Part shown: positions 12,741-25,711 of the stretch, piece after piece
How positions within the stretch are numbered: position 1 is the first letter of the stretch
Layout of the letters: the number at the start of each line of letters is the position of its first letter
Source of the DNA: Macrobrachium rosenbergii
Lineage: Eukaryota > Arthropoda > Malacostraca > Decapoda > Palaemonidae
Direction: 5' to 3'
DNA: 64,000 nucleotides
Assembly: GCF_040412425.1 (NCBI RefSeq)
Contig: NC_089783.1
Coordinates: 43,001,625-43,065,624 of the forward strand
Notes under the pieces: generated by a model
The model's input: the letters and a program-made list of their open reading frames with translations, nothing else
Databases searched by the model: none
Told to the model about the DNA's origin: nothing
Translations under genes and position numbers: made by a program

Positions 12741-14187
12741 AATGGCCTTATTACCAAGTTCAATGACCATCACCTAGCTTGCTCTGAAGGATTCTCATAT
12801 AAAAAGGCTCTGATGGGAGAAATACAAATTACTTTAAAGACTTTGGTTATACATTAATAGAGACGTCACTCAAACTCACTAAATTTGTTGACTTCTTTGG
12901 CCTCATTACTACTCGTACCACAATTCTAAGGCCTTGTGCATGTGTCAACATTGATTTTGGAAGTTATTAGCTCCTTGCCCACACTGCCACAGGTGGTCAT
13001 GAAGAGCTTGTGTATTAGTATATATAACCCTGTATGTTATAAGGATGTTTGAATAGCATGCAAAGTAGGCTTTCAGGAGTAACAAAAATGTATTACTGTG
13101 CATGTTGATAGTCCACTGTATTAAATTCTTTTTCAGTGTTTGATATTATGTTATTGTTTGAAACCTGTGAAACAGTACCCTTATTGACATGATCTATTAC
13201 TGTTGCTGACATTGCTTTGTCGTCTTCGTCAAGGTGATTTTTGGTGGAAAAAACAGTTGAAACTGAAATTCATCTACAGTGTAGTATTAGTTTGAGGCAA
13301 CTATGGCATATATTCTAGTAGCTAAAAATGTGGTTTAATAGTGGCATGATGGTTTAGAATTTTGAAGCTTGGTGTTCACTTAGTTTTGTTTAGATAACTA
13401 GAAAATATTTGCTACATACATATAGCTAAGTGATTATTACAGATATTGTCTCCATTGAAGCTGTCATGAAAGACCTTGGAAATTATAAATTTTAAGAATA
13501 ACAATAATACATACATGGAGACTAATAGGATAATCCTAAATATACATTATTTAAATTTTCCTTTAAACATTTTTAAATGTAAACATATATACATTTTTAA
13601 ATACAAACATTTTAACATTTTCCTATAAACAGTTTTCAGTATTATACTTAACAAATAATTCTTTCCTAACTGAGTGAAATGTCATTTGTGTCCTGTAATA
13701 TTCAAATGTCAGTTTGAACAGAAATTGGAGATATTGGTCTTTGTGGCGGCATCACCTGTATTGTTTATCAGCCATTGAAATGTGCTGAGTAGCATATTCT
13801 GGCAGTTTTTTTTTATTAGCATGCCATATTTACCTCGGGAATGTATTTTTGTGTAACTGTAATGTGGGTTATGCAGATGGTTATGGAATGGAAAGGATTT
13901 TTTTATCATGCAAAGAAAATTTTTGCATCTGTATATACCAACAAACTTTTTCATCTGGGTATCAATAACTTGCATGTTCCCTCAAACTACTCCCCCATTG
14001 TCTTGAAAAGCAATTCTCAGCAAGCTCAAACTGTGTATCCTATTATTATACTATGCTACTCTATAAATAAACTACTTTGTATTAACTCTTAAAGAGTTGA
14101 CTTTTAGGAAACTTGAATTACTTTTATCCCTAGGTGCCGTAAATACATATTAAAAGTTTATGCAAAGGCAGTTTTGTAAACTGTAAT
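12741..14187. other. AT-rich sequence without a recognisable gene
   Basis: Short chance ORFs only; no domain or repeat family recognised. Confidence 0.5.
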
Positions 14188-14777
14188 GCCTTTGTCACAC
14201 TGGACTTATGACCATCTCCCAACCACCTGCATGGGTCACAGACTTCCTTATGACCAATTTGGTCATAAGGCAGTTGGTGGTGGTCACTAAGTGGTCTGCC
14301 ATCAGTGGGCAACTGGTCTGCTACCAGTAGGCAATCACCTGGTTGGCCACCTGATTGCTACTGATGGCCAAGTGGTTGAAACAGGTTGGTGGTGGTCATC
14401 GACCTGTGTTTAGCTGCAGTGGCCATCTGTCTGGTGACTGATGGGCCTCAACTCACCATCCGGTGTTGCTCATCAACAATTGACAAGGACTGGTGATGGG
14501 CAACTATTAAATAAAAAATAAATAAATAACTAATGCCAACTTAAAACTGGTGGGCACCTAGTATTTGACCAGTAGGCACTTAGTATTCAACTGCTGGGTG
14601 CCTAGTTACTGATCTCTGATCAGCGGCAAACTATTCACTTGATGGTTGGCGACTGAGCGCCTATTGATGGTTCACTGGTTGACAACTGGTTGCCCACCTC
14701 AAAAAAAATTAAATGGTAGCTGGTTTTGCAGGTTACAAGTGGTTGGGAGCTGGTCGTAAGCACAGTCGTACTTAGGC
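14188..14777. mobile_element. TGGTC-rich foldback/MITE-like element
   Basis: Ends are imperfect inverted repeats of about 39 bases: left GCCTTTGTCACACTGG... and right, reversed, GCCTAAGTACGACTGT..., both running into CTCCCAACCAC. The interior is packed with TGGTC/TGGTT/TGGCC words and has no coding potential. Target-site duplication not clear. Confidence 0.65.
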
Positions 14778-15559
14778 TTAAAGTTACTGCAGAAGAAACA
14801 CTAATTTGTTGCATGTGGCTAATGGGTTAAAGGTAATTATAATATAAACTTGATACTGCTCAGTAACTTTACTATTTATAACTTCAACTGCAATTCTTAA
14901 AAGCAATATGCCATACTAGTCTTTCATAAATAAATTTATGAAAAAATTTATAGAACTATATTATTAAAATCTTGTTAACTGTTCTAAAATACCTGTCTAC
15001 TTAATGCTTCCAAGGTTTTCTGGCCTTATGTAAGGGAACTCAGATGTGTATGAAGATAGCTATTTTTGTGTCAAAGAGACTTCAGTATGCTTGGTCATTT
15101 TTTCATTGTCTTTTCTTCTGAAACATAAGGGTTTGTCACATTTTTCCCAAGGTTAATTACATGGAGAAGCAGGTTTTGTATTATTAACAAGGATGTATCT
15201 ATCCATTCCCTTATTGGTGCTGTTTCTGTGAATATTTTGTATATGTTTCTGTATATTAATACAATCCTATGATATTTACTCTAGTTTAAATAACACCACT
15301 CTATAGAATTAATTTTGAAATATTTTCTCCTGAGTGGTCCCCACCCTCCTTTTCCCTTGTCATGGGTTGGGTGGCATCAGGCAGCAACTACTAAGGTTGC
15401 TCCCTCATAACTTGCACATAGTATGTGGTGGTTCTAGCCCAAAGTAGCTAGGCTGGCTTTACCTTCCTCTTCTTTAGCTGTTTGACTTGGCCTTTTGTAG
15501 TTGAACTATGCTTGCACTGATGAGGATTTTGTAAGGAGGTTATTTGTCATCAGACATAG

Positions 15560-15900
15560 GACCTTGGCATTACTAGACATTGCCAGGCGGTTGGACGTCA
15601 CATTGGGGTCATGTTTTTGCCCCATGAGCATTCTCATACAACCGATGGACAAACGTGTTGTTGCAACAAAATGGCTATACTGGAGGAAGTTCCTGGATGG
15701 TGGTGTTCAAGGATCAGAAGTAGCAAGGCTTGGAAAAATGGAGGTACTCACTGAAGTCTGTCATACACGACTGTGAAGATGCTTGGAAGGACATCACCAT
15801 GCATACCTTGTAACGCACACATGGAACCATAACCTGAAGGAGGAAGAGAGCTTGATTTGACTTCCATGGCTTCAGTGATGTTGTTAGTCCTGGCTTCACA
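15560..15900 (+). pseudogene. Pogo/jerky-type DDE transposase fragment
   Basis: Plus-strand SILIQPMDKRVVATKWLYWR matches the LPPN.T..(I/L)QPMDQGV...FK..Y.R element near the third catalytic Asp of Tigger/jerky transposases. A shifted frame further on gives CEDAWKDIT, matching the helix (..AW..V...) that follows in the family. Broken by frameshift and stops. Confidence 0.6.
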
Positions 15901-16449
15901 AAGCAGGATTGTAGTTGTTTTTGTCAGAGCAAACTAGGTCCTTCAGCTCGAAACCACAAGCAAGTACTTCAGCAGATTTTGTTGCATACCAGGTTCTTCC
16001 CGGCCAGGAGTCGGATGACTTTCTGCCACCTCTGAAAGACTACATACACCAATGCCTCTCCTTACCAGTTTGTCACTTCATGACCTCCTAGGGGAACAGG
16101 AGGCAAAAAAGGACGATGACTTTTAAATCCTTCTCACTAGTTTTTCAACTCCAGCCCATATAAGCAGCTTCTACATTGCTTATGGGTAAGAGAGAGAGAG
16201 AATTTCATTAAATTATTGTATACATTTTACATCAAGTATACTATCTACACACTGGTTTTTTGTGCAAGCACATACAGTGCTGTGTAGGACTAACCGGGAT
16301 AGTACTTATGGAGGGTATAGTACTTCTTGACGCAATCCCTCCTCAAACAAAGTGCCACTTCACACTCACTATACTGATGAAAATAAACTTTCCTTTAGCC
16401 ACTCTTGTAGCAAACAGTCTCCCTGGTTGAGTCAACTTTTCAATGACGT

Positions 16450-17120
16450 CTTGGTAATGCCGTCTGTAGACACCCAGATCCAATATCCTTGGCTTGTTCT
16501 TGGGCAATGGTGCTTACTGTAGAATGCTGGCATCATGACAATCCTCCTCCTCCAATGCAATTGGATAACCTGGGTCTACATCTTAGCCAGAAGGGCTATA
16601 ATACTCCTGCTCATTTTTAGGCAGAGAGGAGGCATAAAGGGCATTGCCACTAGCAGGGTATTTGTGGATGTCAAAATGGAAGAGTATATTGTGCCCTCTT
16701 GTGGAATTCAAGTAGAGTCAGTCAGTGTCTGGGCATGTGTGCTATACTTCAGGTAAAGTACATGAGCATTCTGAAGCAACACTTGATTAGATACAGCAAC
16801 ATCCAAAGTAACTGATCTTTTCATATCTATTGACCCCATGTTTTGCATCACTGACCTTCCTTCCCTTTGTACTTGTTTGTGGTTCATGTGCTCCTTTGAT
16901 TCCATACCATCCACATTTGTAATCATGGTGATGAGACAGTTGTCCTGTCAATACACAATGAAAGTATTAGCAGTAACTTGTGCTCCTCTTGTCAGCTGCA
17001 AAGTGCCAGTAGTGTGGATGAGAAGCTCCAAGAGTTCCTCTGAAAGGGCCACAGAATTATAAAAATTATCCATGAAGACAAGGTATCCCTTATTCAAATA
17101 TGGTGCCAAAAGCCCAAACG
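16450..17120 (-). pseudogene. piggyBac-like transposase fragment
   Basis: Minus-strand KGYLVFMDNFYNSVALSEEL at about 17100-17040 is the DNFY catalytic motif of piggyBac transposases, followed by GTLQLTRGAQV in the place of the family's CGT.R.NR.G. An in-frame stop and later decay show it is inactive; downstream part is poorly preserved. Confidence 0.7.
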
Positions 17121-17694
17121 CATTGTCTCAGTGTGAAACACCCCATGATAAATATGAAATTCCAGTGACACCTGCAATAAAGGATATATGAAAAAATGAA
17201 CAAAATCCAGTAAAAAACAACACAGATATACTGTAGCACTTTTCCAGAAATGAAGAGATGCTTACCCTTTCATGACTGTGACATGACTGAGCAAGACTGT
17301 AGTCTCCTGTAAGATGTAAGCTCATTCACTAGCCTTCGCACTTGAGCTTTCATCATCCATCTATACACAAGAACTAAGAATGTGCAGATGATATGAAAAA
17401 CAGTATTTCATTTACTTTTTTTTTTTTTAATGACATGTCAAAGCATCATCAAGTAGAGGGTTTAATGTTATTGGATGTTTCCGACATCATGAGTAGGTGA
17501 GGGAGTTAAAATGTATTTTAATTCACAATTTAAAGTTTCTTTATATTAATGAATATCCTATTAAAGACTAACAAAGCAAACAAAAATATTGTGAAAACTT
17601 TTAGTTTTCTATGACTTGAAAAATCAGATAATTGAGCACTTTAATCCACTTATCACAGTGGTGAATAAAGACGAAAAATAAAAATTATACAAAC

Positions 17695-17700
17695 TTTATT
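17695..17700 (-). promoter_or_regulatory. Candidate polyadenylation signal of the BUB-family gene
   Basis: TTTATT on the plus strand is AATAAA on the minus strand, about 340 bases after the stop codon. Sequence up to it would be the 3' UTR (17680-18037). Position is plausible but AT-rich sequence makes chance hits likely. Confidence 0.4.
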
Positions 17701-18037
17701 TTTGGTATATAAAATAGTCTTGGTTTAGCTAATATTACGTTACATCAAGGAGCATCATAAGCAGGTACATGAAATAATCACTTCAAGAATAAAAGTACAG
17801 TACCATAAACCAACATTACAAGGTTTATGCATCTCAAAATATGACACCAAAAACTTGAAACTATCCTACAGTCTATAAAAAGAGTACACCATAATCAGAA
17901 AAAAGATAGGCACACGAAGATGGTTATATCTGCATGCACTTACCAATAATAAAAATTTGATTGGGCAAAAAATTAATACTGGTTAAAAATATTTCAATAT
18001 AGTACTGGAATACATGGAAGTACACACTAGTATAAAA

Positions 18038-18215
18038 CTAAAGTTTTTGAGCTAAAATGTTTTGTAAATCTGTTAATTTTGAACTGAAACTCTTTTCTCT
18101 GCTCAACTCAACAAAGTTTCTCATAAAGTCTTCCTTCAGTTTGCTCAGTGAATCTGGAGATGGAGAATTAAGAAGAGTGGAAAAAAATGACTGCCACATG
18201 TCCCTCCTCCAATAC
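18038..18215 (-). CDS. BUB1/BUB1B: BUB-family terminal exon with stop codon
   Basis: 178 bp; its first base completes the codon left by the previous exon. It contains [16 protein letters not shown], matching the DMW..FF...LN.P helix at the C-terminal end of BUB1 kinases, then an amphipathic stretch ending ILAQKL and TAG at 18038-18040. The preceding 6.6-kb intron contains a DIRS-like element. Confidence 0.95.
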
Positions 18216-21200
18216 CTGGAAAAAATTAAATGGAAATATAAAACATATCCTCTAATAACTTGTTTATGTAAAAGACCAAACACCAATAAATCCACTGATT
18301 GAAACAATGTTTCTTTATTCTGCAGATTTTATATCTTACACAGAACTGTACCAGCAACTAACTTCACTTAGCAGTGAGCATACAATAGTTTGATTTGTGA
18401 CTTTTTGCATAAACAATTTTCACTTGATTTTAACATTTTCATAAGAAAAAAAAAAATAACTGCCTAATCTTTAAAGAGTTCAGTAAACTGGTTTCTTCAG
18501 CTGAGTGGGATGCATGACAATGTAAAGATCTTATCTTACATATGGCTTAGGTATCTGTAAATGAGTAAGAAGTGTGTGTTCATAGTGTGGATAGATTACT
18601 CTTTCAATACTTGTGTATAAGGTGCTTCCTAAGAATTTTACACCCTTCAGTATGTTGTGACTCTTCAAGTGAATACTAAATGATTGCAATTTGATTTCAT
18701 GACTGAATACAGCTTAGTGTAACTGTAATTGAGAATTTTAAGTGTAGAGAACGTTAAAGTATCTGCATGCTGCAACTGAGCTTAAAAAACAATAAGAGGT
18801 TGGCTCCTGGAGATTGTACACAGAACCAGGCTAACAAAGGACAAAAAGCCAAATAAGACAGTACAACTTGTCCAAATGACAATTCTGTAGTCCTGCAGAA
18901 GACATTGTTCTTCAGGTATGGGAAACTAGATTCCCTTTGGCTGCCTGGAGGATTACCAAAATATACAATACAGTAGTCCTATAAGAGCTGGAGAGGCAGG
19001 AACATGAAGTGAAAGTGAACCAAAACTTCAACATGGAATATTTGTTAGAGGGCCAGATTACAACAGGACATTTTTGATAACGTAGTTGCTTTTTTCATGG
19101 TCTACCAGACCTCCATGGTGACCAAACCAATATCAAAGAATTCTCTTCTAGTTGGTCTTTTTGGCCAGGTATTGTGTCATAATGGTTAACATTGTAACAC
19201 GTGATGGAGTATGTAACTGGAAGCTGAACCCAGTTTTTCTAACATCAGAAGAACCTGCAAGAAAGAGAAGTGACTATTGCGCATGCGCATCCGCCCTCTT
19301 GTTTACAACCGGGCCATTAAAAGCCCAAGGAGCCATTATCTCTGTATGGTCTATAGCAAACGGTTCAAGTTGTTACCAGTGCTCCGAAAAAAATTGACTT
19401 TTTTCTCCATTTTCATTATCAAGGATCATGGAAACATCAAAAATAGCAAGATAAGTGCTTAATATTAACTTCCAGTTAAAAGTTCTAGTTTTCAACTTTT
19501 GTTATTGATAATTTGTGTTAAAGTCGGAACCCAGCTCGCTGACTGCTAGCCTACCTAGTTTTGTAAAGCGAAAATTGTTTTAAATTCTAACTACAGTAAA
19601 TATTTTAACTAAAAGAAATGTTCCACTGTTCCACAACTTCTTATCAATATAGAAGATCCTTTCAGATTATATGATGTCTACAATAATCTAGGCAGTAAGT
19701 GAGAATAATTTAGACTAGATTAATGTGGATGTTGTCTGTAGCCATGTCCTTGGATTATGTATCCTAAGTGGCCTAGCTTAGACTGAGGACCCTAGGATCA
19801 GATAATAACAATATCTGGGCAAAATAAGTCGATAGCCAAACAATAAGGCTACATATTAGTATAAATTTTTTCCTTTTTTAAATAAGCCTGTGCACTTCAG
19901 CATGAGCTAAATAATCCAGGACTAGCCTAGGCATTACCTTATATCCAGTTAAGTGATAACTTTTTACGAAACATCCCATTTTTGGACTAAATTGTTAGCC
20001 TAGACCATGTAACCTAGGACTAGATGAAATAGTAATCTGTGCTGAATGAGATGGTAACCTAACCTTAAGGCTACATACTAATTGTGTTTTATGTAACCCA
20101 TACACTTAAGTGTGAATTAAATAATCCAGATTAGGCAGTAGCCTGGATTAAAGTAAGTTAAAGCCTGGCTATAAGGTTACACATTAGTGATTACTAATTT
20201 ATATAGAAGACCAAATAGCATAGGATTGGATATAAACAACAACCTGGGTTAGACAAATAATAGTAGACTAACTAGAAGGTTACATATTAGCAAGTTTTCT
20301 GTTTTTATATAGCCTAGCCTATGCATTTAAGAGTGATCTATAATAATCTGGATTAGGCAATACCCTATACTAGGTTAAGAAAGAACAAATAAGCCTAGGA
20401 TTATATATGAACAGTATCCTAGGCTCAATAAAATAACCTAGTTTTTTACGACTCGGTAGCATATCTGTAAGGCTACGTGCTAGTAGGGTCTTATGTAGCC
20501 TATATCCTTAAAGGTGATATTAATCTAGAACAGGCAGTAGCCTAACCAGATTAAGTATGAACCCCTTTTTAAGGAATATCCTACTATTAGCCTAAAACAT
20601 CGAAAGCCGAATATCAGATAAAAGGGTAGTCTTGGCCACATAAAACAGAAAACCAGATTATAAGAGAATTATTTTCTGTATACAGTAGTTTATATCATTA
20701 AGTTGTAAATAAGCCTAGAATAGGTTAAGCAAGAACCTTCTAAGAAATCCCCTGTTCTTAGCTTAACGTAGATTATACTAGAAGCATTATCTTAAGCTAT
20801 GTAAAACAGTAGTTTGGGTTAGTTAAACAAATTAGTTCATAGCAGTTAGTCTGAATGGCATGACAATTGGAATGAAAAATTTCACTTGGCCATTACGAAA
20901 GGACTAACAGTGTATAAGTAATACAGCCATATACAGGTATGAAAACTAACCCAAACCTTAGAGGGTTTAACTTAACGTAGATACTTAATTACATGTATTA
21001 CAACTGTACACTTGTAATCAAGTTAACCTGTAATATGGAAACTATATGAGAAACTACAGAAGTGTCCCACACTTAAAAACAATTAATACTAACTAGCTTC
21101 TAATAACAACTTGCTTTACATCGCTACAGGGCCGCCATTAGGCAGGATCCTCAGTTCATGTGTTCCGTGGCAAATTGCTCGGTTCACTTTTTGCCAGTGG

Positions 21201-24200
21201 GTACGGCCCATACCACCTGCCATGAGCATAGTCCTTGTAAAAAAACAAGGAAAATCTGCTTGGTCGCTAGATGGGGGTGAGATTTGTAGTATGCCCCTGG
21301 CAGCGAGTTTTAAGGATGAAACAGCTCCTTTTAAGCTGTCTCAATGGGTCCTAGGGCTCAGCAGGGGTGAGGAAGGGGGAGATTATATCTTTCCGGCAGC
21401 AGATATTTAACCCTATTCTCTGAACAACGTCAATGTTTGGGCCAAAAAGCAGTAACATCAATCCCCAATACCTCCCAGGTTAACCACACAGAGGAAGTAG
21501 AGGACCCTTTACATGGATTTGACATTCTTATTAAAAAATATGAAGTGGACATTGCCACTGAAATGGCCCTGCTGAACCCAGAAGGCTCAGGGACACAAAT
21601 TTTAGCTAGCCATGGGAGAAACCTTCCAGAAGGAATTCTATTCCCCATGCAGCTATTGTTGCTGAATAGGATCTTTCCCCCAAAAGGGATCCTGGGATCC
21701 ACCTTACTCAGACTGAAATGACTACCTTTTTGGAAGGGTATAGCAACTTGCCCAGGACTTCTGCCCCTTGATTAACAGGCAGTTAAAGTTCGTTACTGAA
21801 GCTCAGTTAGATTGCGCAAGCTCCCCCAAAAGGGATAAAGAGTTTGTGGCATTTAATCAGTTCCGTAAGGAAATTGAGTACCATCAAAGATGCCCTTGCC
21901 ACAGAACGGCAATATATAAGGGACATGAAGCATGATTCTGAAAAGAAAAGCAAGTCAGTCATGTACTCCCGAAGTGTAAAAGTACTACATCCTGTAACCA
22001 AAAAGTGAGTGTAGATAAAAATGCTGCCCAAACAAGGTCTGATGTTAGAATTCTGACTGGAAATAACAAAAGGGTCAGTTCAGAATACAGACCTTCAGCT
22101 CAAAACATAATAGGGGCTCCAATGCTCACCCCTGACGATACTGATAATCCTTGGCAAGATGCCTTGATGTGCACTTCTCCCGATGGCAAGTATGTAACTA
22201 AATGGCAACTGGTACCATTTCACCAGCCACGGAGACACCACCAACAAAAACGGTTTTCTTACCTGTGCCTATAGCATTAAAAGCTATAGAAATCACCCTT
22301 TACCAGGTCAGTGAAAAATGGATCTCTACTTCCACTTTGAACACAGTAAGTAGCCCCAGCCTTCTGTCCCTTCACTTTCAAAAATATTAATCATGTGAAG
22401 ACAGATTTTTAGAATTTGTAGTGACTAAAAACAAGACACAATGGCAGAATTAAAATCATCTACCATGGTTATCCCAGTTTTGGGAAATTCCACCAAGGAA
22501 TGGACAAATCACCCTTTACCAGGTCAGAGAAAATGGATCCCTACCTCCATTTTGAATAAGACCTAAGTTGCTCACCAAGTAGCCCCAGCCTTCTGTCCCT
22601 TTACTTTCAAAATTATTAATCATGTGAAGCATCTGCCACAGTCATCCCAGTTTTGGGAAATTCCACCAAGGAATGAGCAATGCTGCAACTCCCTTCTGAA
22701 AGGAAAAAGCTCCCTTTAGATATAGCTACTCAGCAGTTCGAGACCCCTATGAGAAGACTCTCAGAAGGGACAGCCTCGTCAGAATTTTATGCTAGGCTCC
22801 GACTCCTTAGTATTATAACCTCTACCACCTTGCTGGAAGTTGCCATCTAAAGGCTTCCAGACGATCCCAGGATAATTTTTGCTGTTGAGGCCAAAGTCTA
22901 TATGAGAACTGATGGGAAGCACCTTGTGACTTCCTAGAATGGCACATAAAAGCACGAATGGAAGCATTGGAGAGGTCCATCAAATCACTCTCCAATGTCA
23001 CTGCATTATTACATTCTAACCCTTTCTGTAAGGACTTTTGAAGAGTCTGTTGTGGCTCAACTCAACGAGCATGCCCGCCAACAGAATTGTACAGTGTACA
23101 GTGTACACTCTTCTGGGGAAAGGGGAATTCAAGAAACGAGCCCAAAATTTCCCTTTACCCAACCACAAAAAAGGCTCTTTGATCAAAAATCACCCCCAAA
23201 AGTTTTCCTAAAAAAACAGGTAGGTGGTCAAAAGGGCCAATTCCCTAAATGGACAACATTAGCAAGGACATCCCTTTTTCACAAGGTCCAAAACCAACCT
23301 TATAGGGGGGGAAAAAGGAAAAACAACACCTGGAATGTCTATCAAAGGCAAAGGCAGAGGAGGAGGCAGATACCAAGAGGAATTATATTGGTTTTGGTTG
23401 GGGGTTGGCTTCGATGACATCACAGACAATGGAAGTTTTCCCTGTGGGGACAGCATTATTTATATGTGCAGAAAGTCCCTGTTAATGGGGCCTATATAGA
23501 AACATGCGTATATTCGCCACTACGTACGTCTCTTCAGTGTCCTCAAAAAGGATTCCTCCAAAAGAAGAGTGATCCTCAACCAATCAACACTGAAAAAGCA
23601 CATTGTTTGCCAAAAGTTTCGGATAATTACCACTGCCTAAGTACATTGAATCATTCCAAAAGGGACTTAGTTTGTATAGATCTGAAAGATGCATACTGGC
23701 ACATCCTATAGCTGTTCCCTTCCGCCCCTTCCTAAGGTTCTGGATAGGAAAAGATGCGTACAGATTCAAAGTCATGCCCTTTGGGCTAAACATTGCCTAA
23801 AGAATATTTTACAAAATTAGCAACTGTATTTTTTCAAGAACTCAAACAAAAAGATCTGGGGGCCCACAGGGAAAGAGTGCTTGAAAAACCTAAGAGCAAT
23901 GGTCAACAGACTACAGTACAGTCAAAAGGTTTTATAATACACTGTACTTGAAAACGTCCTGCCTCGCGCCCAGCAGACACTTTCAGTAGCTGGGACTGTT
24001 GGGATACTCTTCATGGCCTGTTGTCTCTCCCCGTCATACTCAAAACAGAATAAGGCAAGTTCTCAAAAGGTTCCTTGCACAACCCAGAGTTTCCAGATGG
24101 TAATCAGAATGCATAATAGGCCTGCTGCAGTTCTCATCAGTAATAGATCCAATAATTAGATTGCAACTAAAAATGTTAACAAATTCTGGCTATCGCATGC

Positions 24201-24753
24201 AAGAAAAAAAAGATGCAAAACTGACCTCATCAAAGAATCAAGAGTTGGGGAGATACATCGGCCTTAGATGCGGAAGGAATCTCTGGCGAAACAGGTCACC
24301 CCGACTCCTCCATCTGTATGAGTGACAATGTACACAGATGCCTTGTTGACAGGTTGGGAGGATCATCAGGTAGCAAGGGGGTGATCAGCTACACAGCAAT
24401 TTTATATCTTCCTTGCAGGTTCTTTTGACGTTGGAAAAGCTGGATTCAGCTTCGCTGAAGATAAGGGAAAGTGCCCTCTTGTCTTTGAGTCCATTATATA
24501 CTCCATCACATGTTATACTGTAATGTTAATCATTACGACACAATACTTGGCCAAAGAGACCAACTGCAAGAGAATTCTTTGATATTAGTTTGGTCACCAT
24601 GGAGCTCTGGTAGACCATGGAAGACAACTTGAGGACTCAACAGTGACTACCAAAAATAGGTTTTTCCTAAGTCATAACCTGTTTTCTTGCTAACCATGCC
24701 TGGTATGAAGGCTTTACAAAAGAACACACCATGATCGCATGAAATAGGATCCT

Positions 24754-24788
<35 letters not shown>

Positions 24789-25551
24789 ATAAGCAATTAA
24801 GCAAACACAGTATACAGGGGTTCTCACCTTTTCATTGTGCCTTGTTTTAGTTCCCATTTTCCATTTGAATTTTTCTTGACATCCATATACGAACCAAACA
24901 GGAAGCAATAAGCAATAGCAGCTACCCCATAATAGTCTGTCTCATACGTCCAAGGTTTTCCTTCCCTCATTTCACAACATGTGAAGCCTTCTGTTGTTAC
25001 CTGGATTAGATATTAAAAAAAAGTTAACGAAAGCAAAGTGAATTTTTTTTTTTTTTTACAGTACTCTTAGTAACATCTATCTGGATATATTTTCTAACTT
25101 TTAACATAACAGAAATAATGGTATGAACATTAATTACGTAAGAACACAGGGTATATAACCCACCAACACTCAAGTGACAAATTACCGTTTCATTAGTGTT
25201 AAGTGTATATATATATACAGTGAACCCCCGTATTCGAGGGGGATGCGTCCCACACCCCCCACAAATAGCTAAAATCCGCGAATACTTAAAACCCCTCTAA
25301 AAACACTTAGAACTGCCCATTTTGATAGTTTAAACACAGAAAACCCCTGTAAAAATGCATATACCTCAGTATTTTAATAGCTTTATCACAAAAAGTGCAT
25401 TTATTCATGAAAATTATATGAAAATACAATAATTAGTGAATATTTCTCAGTGAAAAATACAGCGAATGGGCGAATTTTCCGCAAATAATGGCTAGATATG
25501 TTCCACAGAGAAACCATGCAATGCGTGAGTCCATGCGAATCACGGGGTTGA

Positions 25552-25613
<62 letters not shown>

Positions 25614-25639
25614 ATATATATATATATATGTACACACAC

Positions 25640-25711
<72 letters not shown>

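Larger units (their letters stand above)
19094..24622 (+). mobile_element. DIRS-like retrotransposon with inverted terminal repeats, in the last intron
   Basis: About 130-bp inverted repeats bound it: left 19094-19219 (TCATGGTCTACCAGA...), right 24491-24622 read on the minus strand, well matched. Inside, on the plus strand: gag-like ORF pieces (21430-23417), an RT start with [10 protein letters not shown] (23685-23711) and [20 protein letters not shown] (about 23740-23800), and an RNase H start [12 protein letters not shown] (about 24330-24365). The recombinase is missing, so it is internally deleted. It stands antisense to the BUB gene. Confidence 0.8.
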
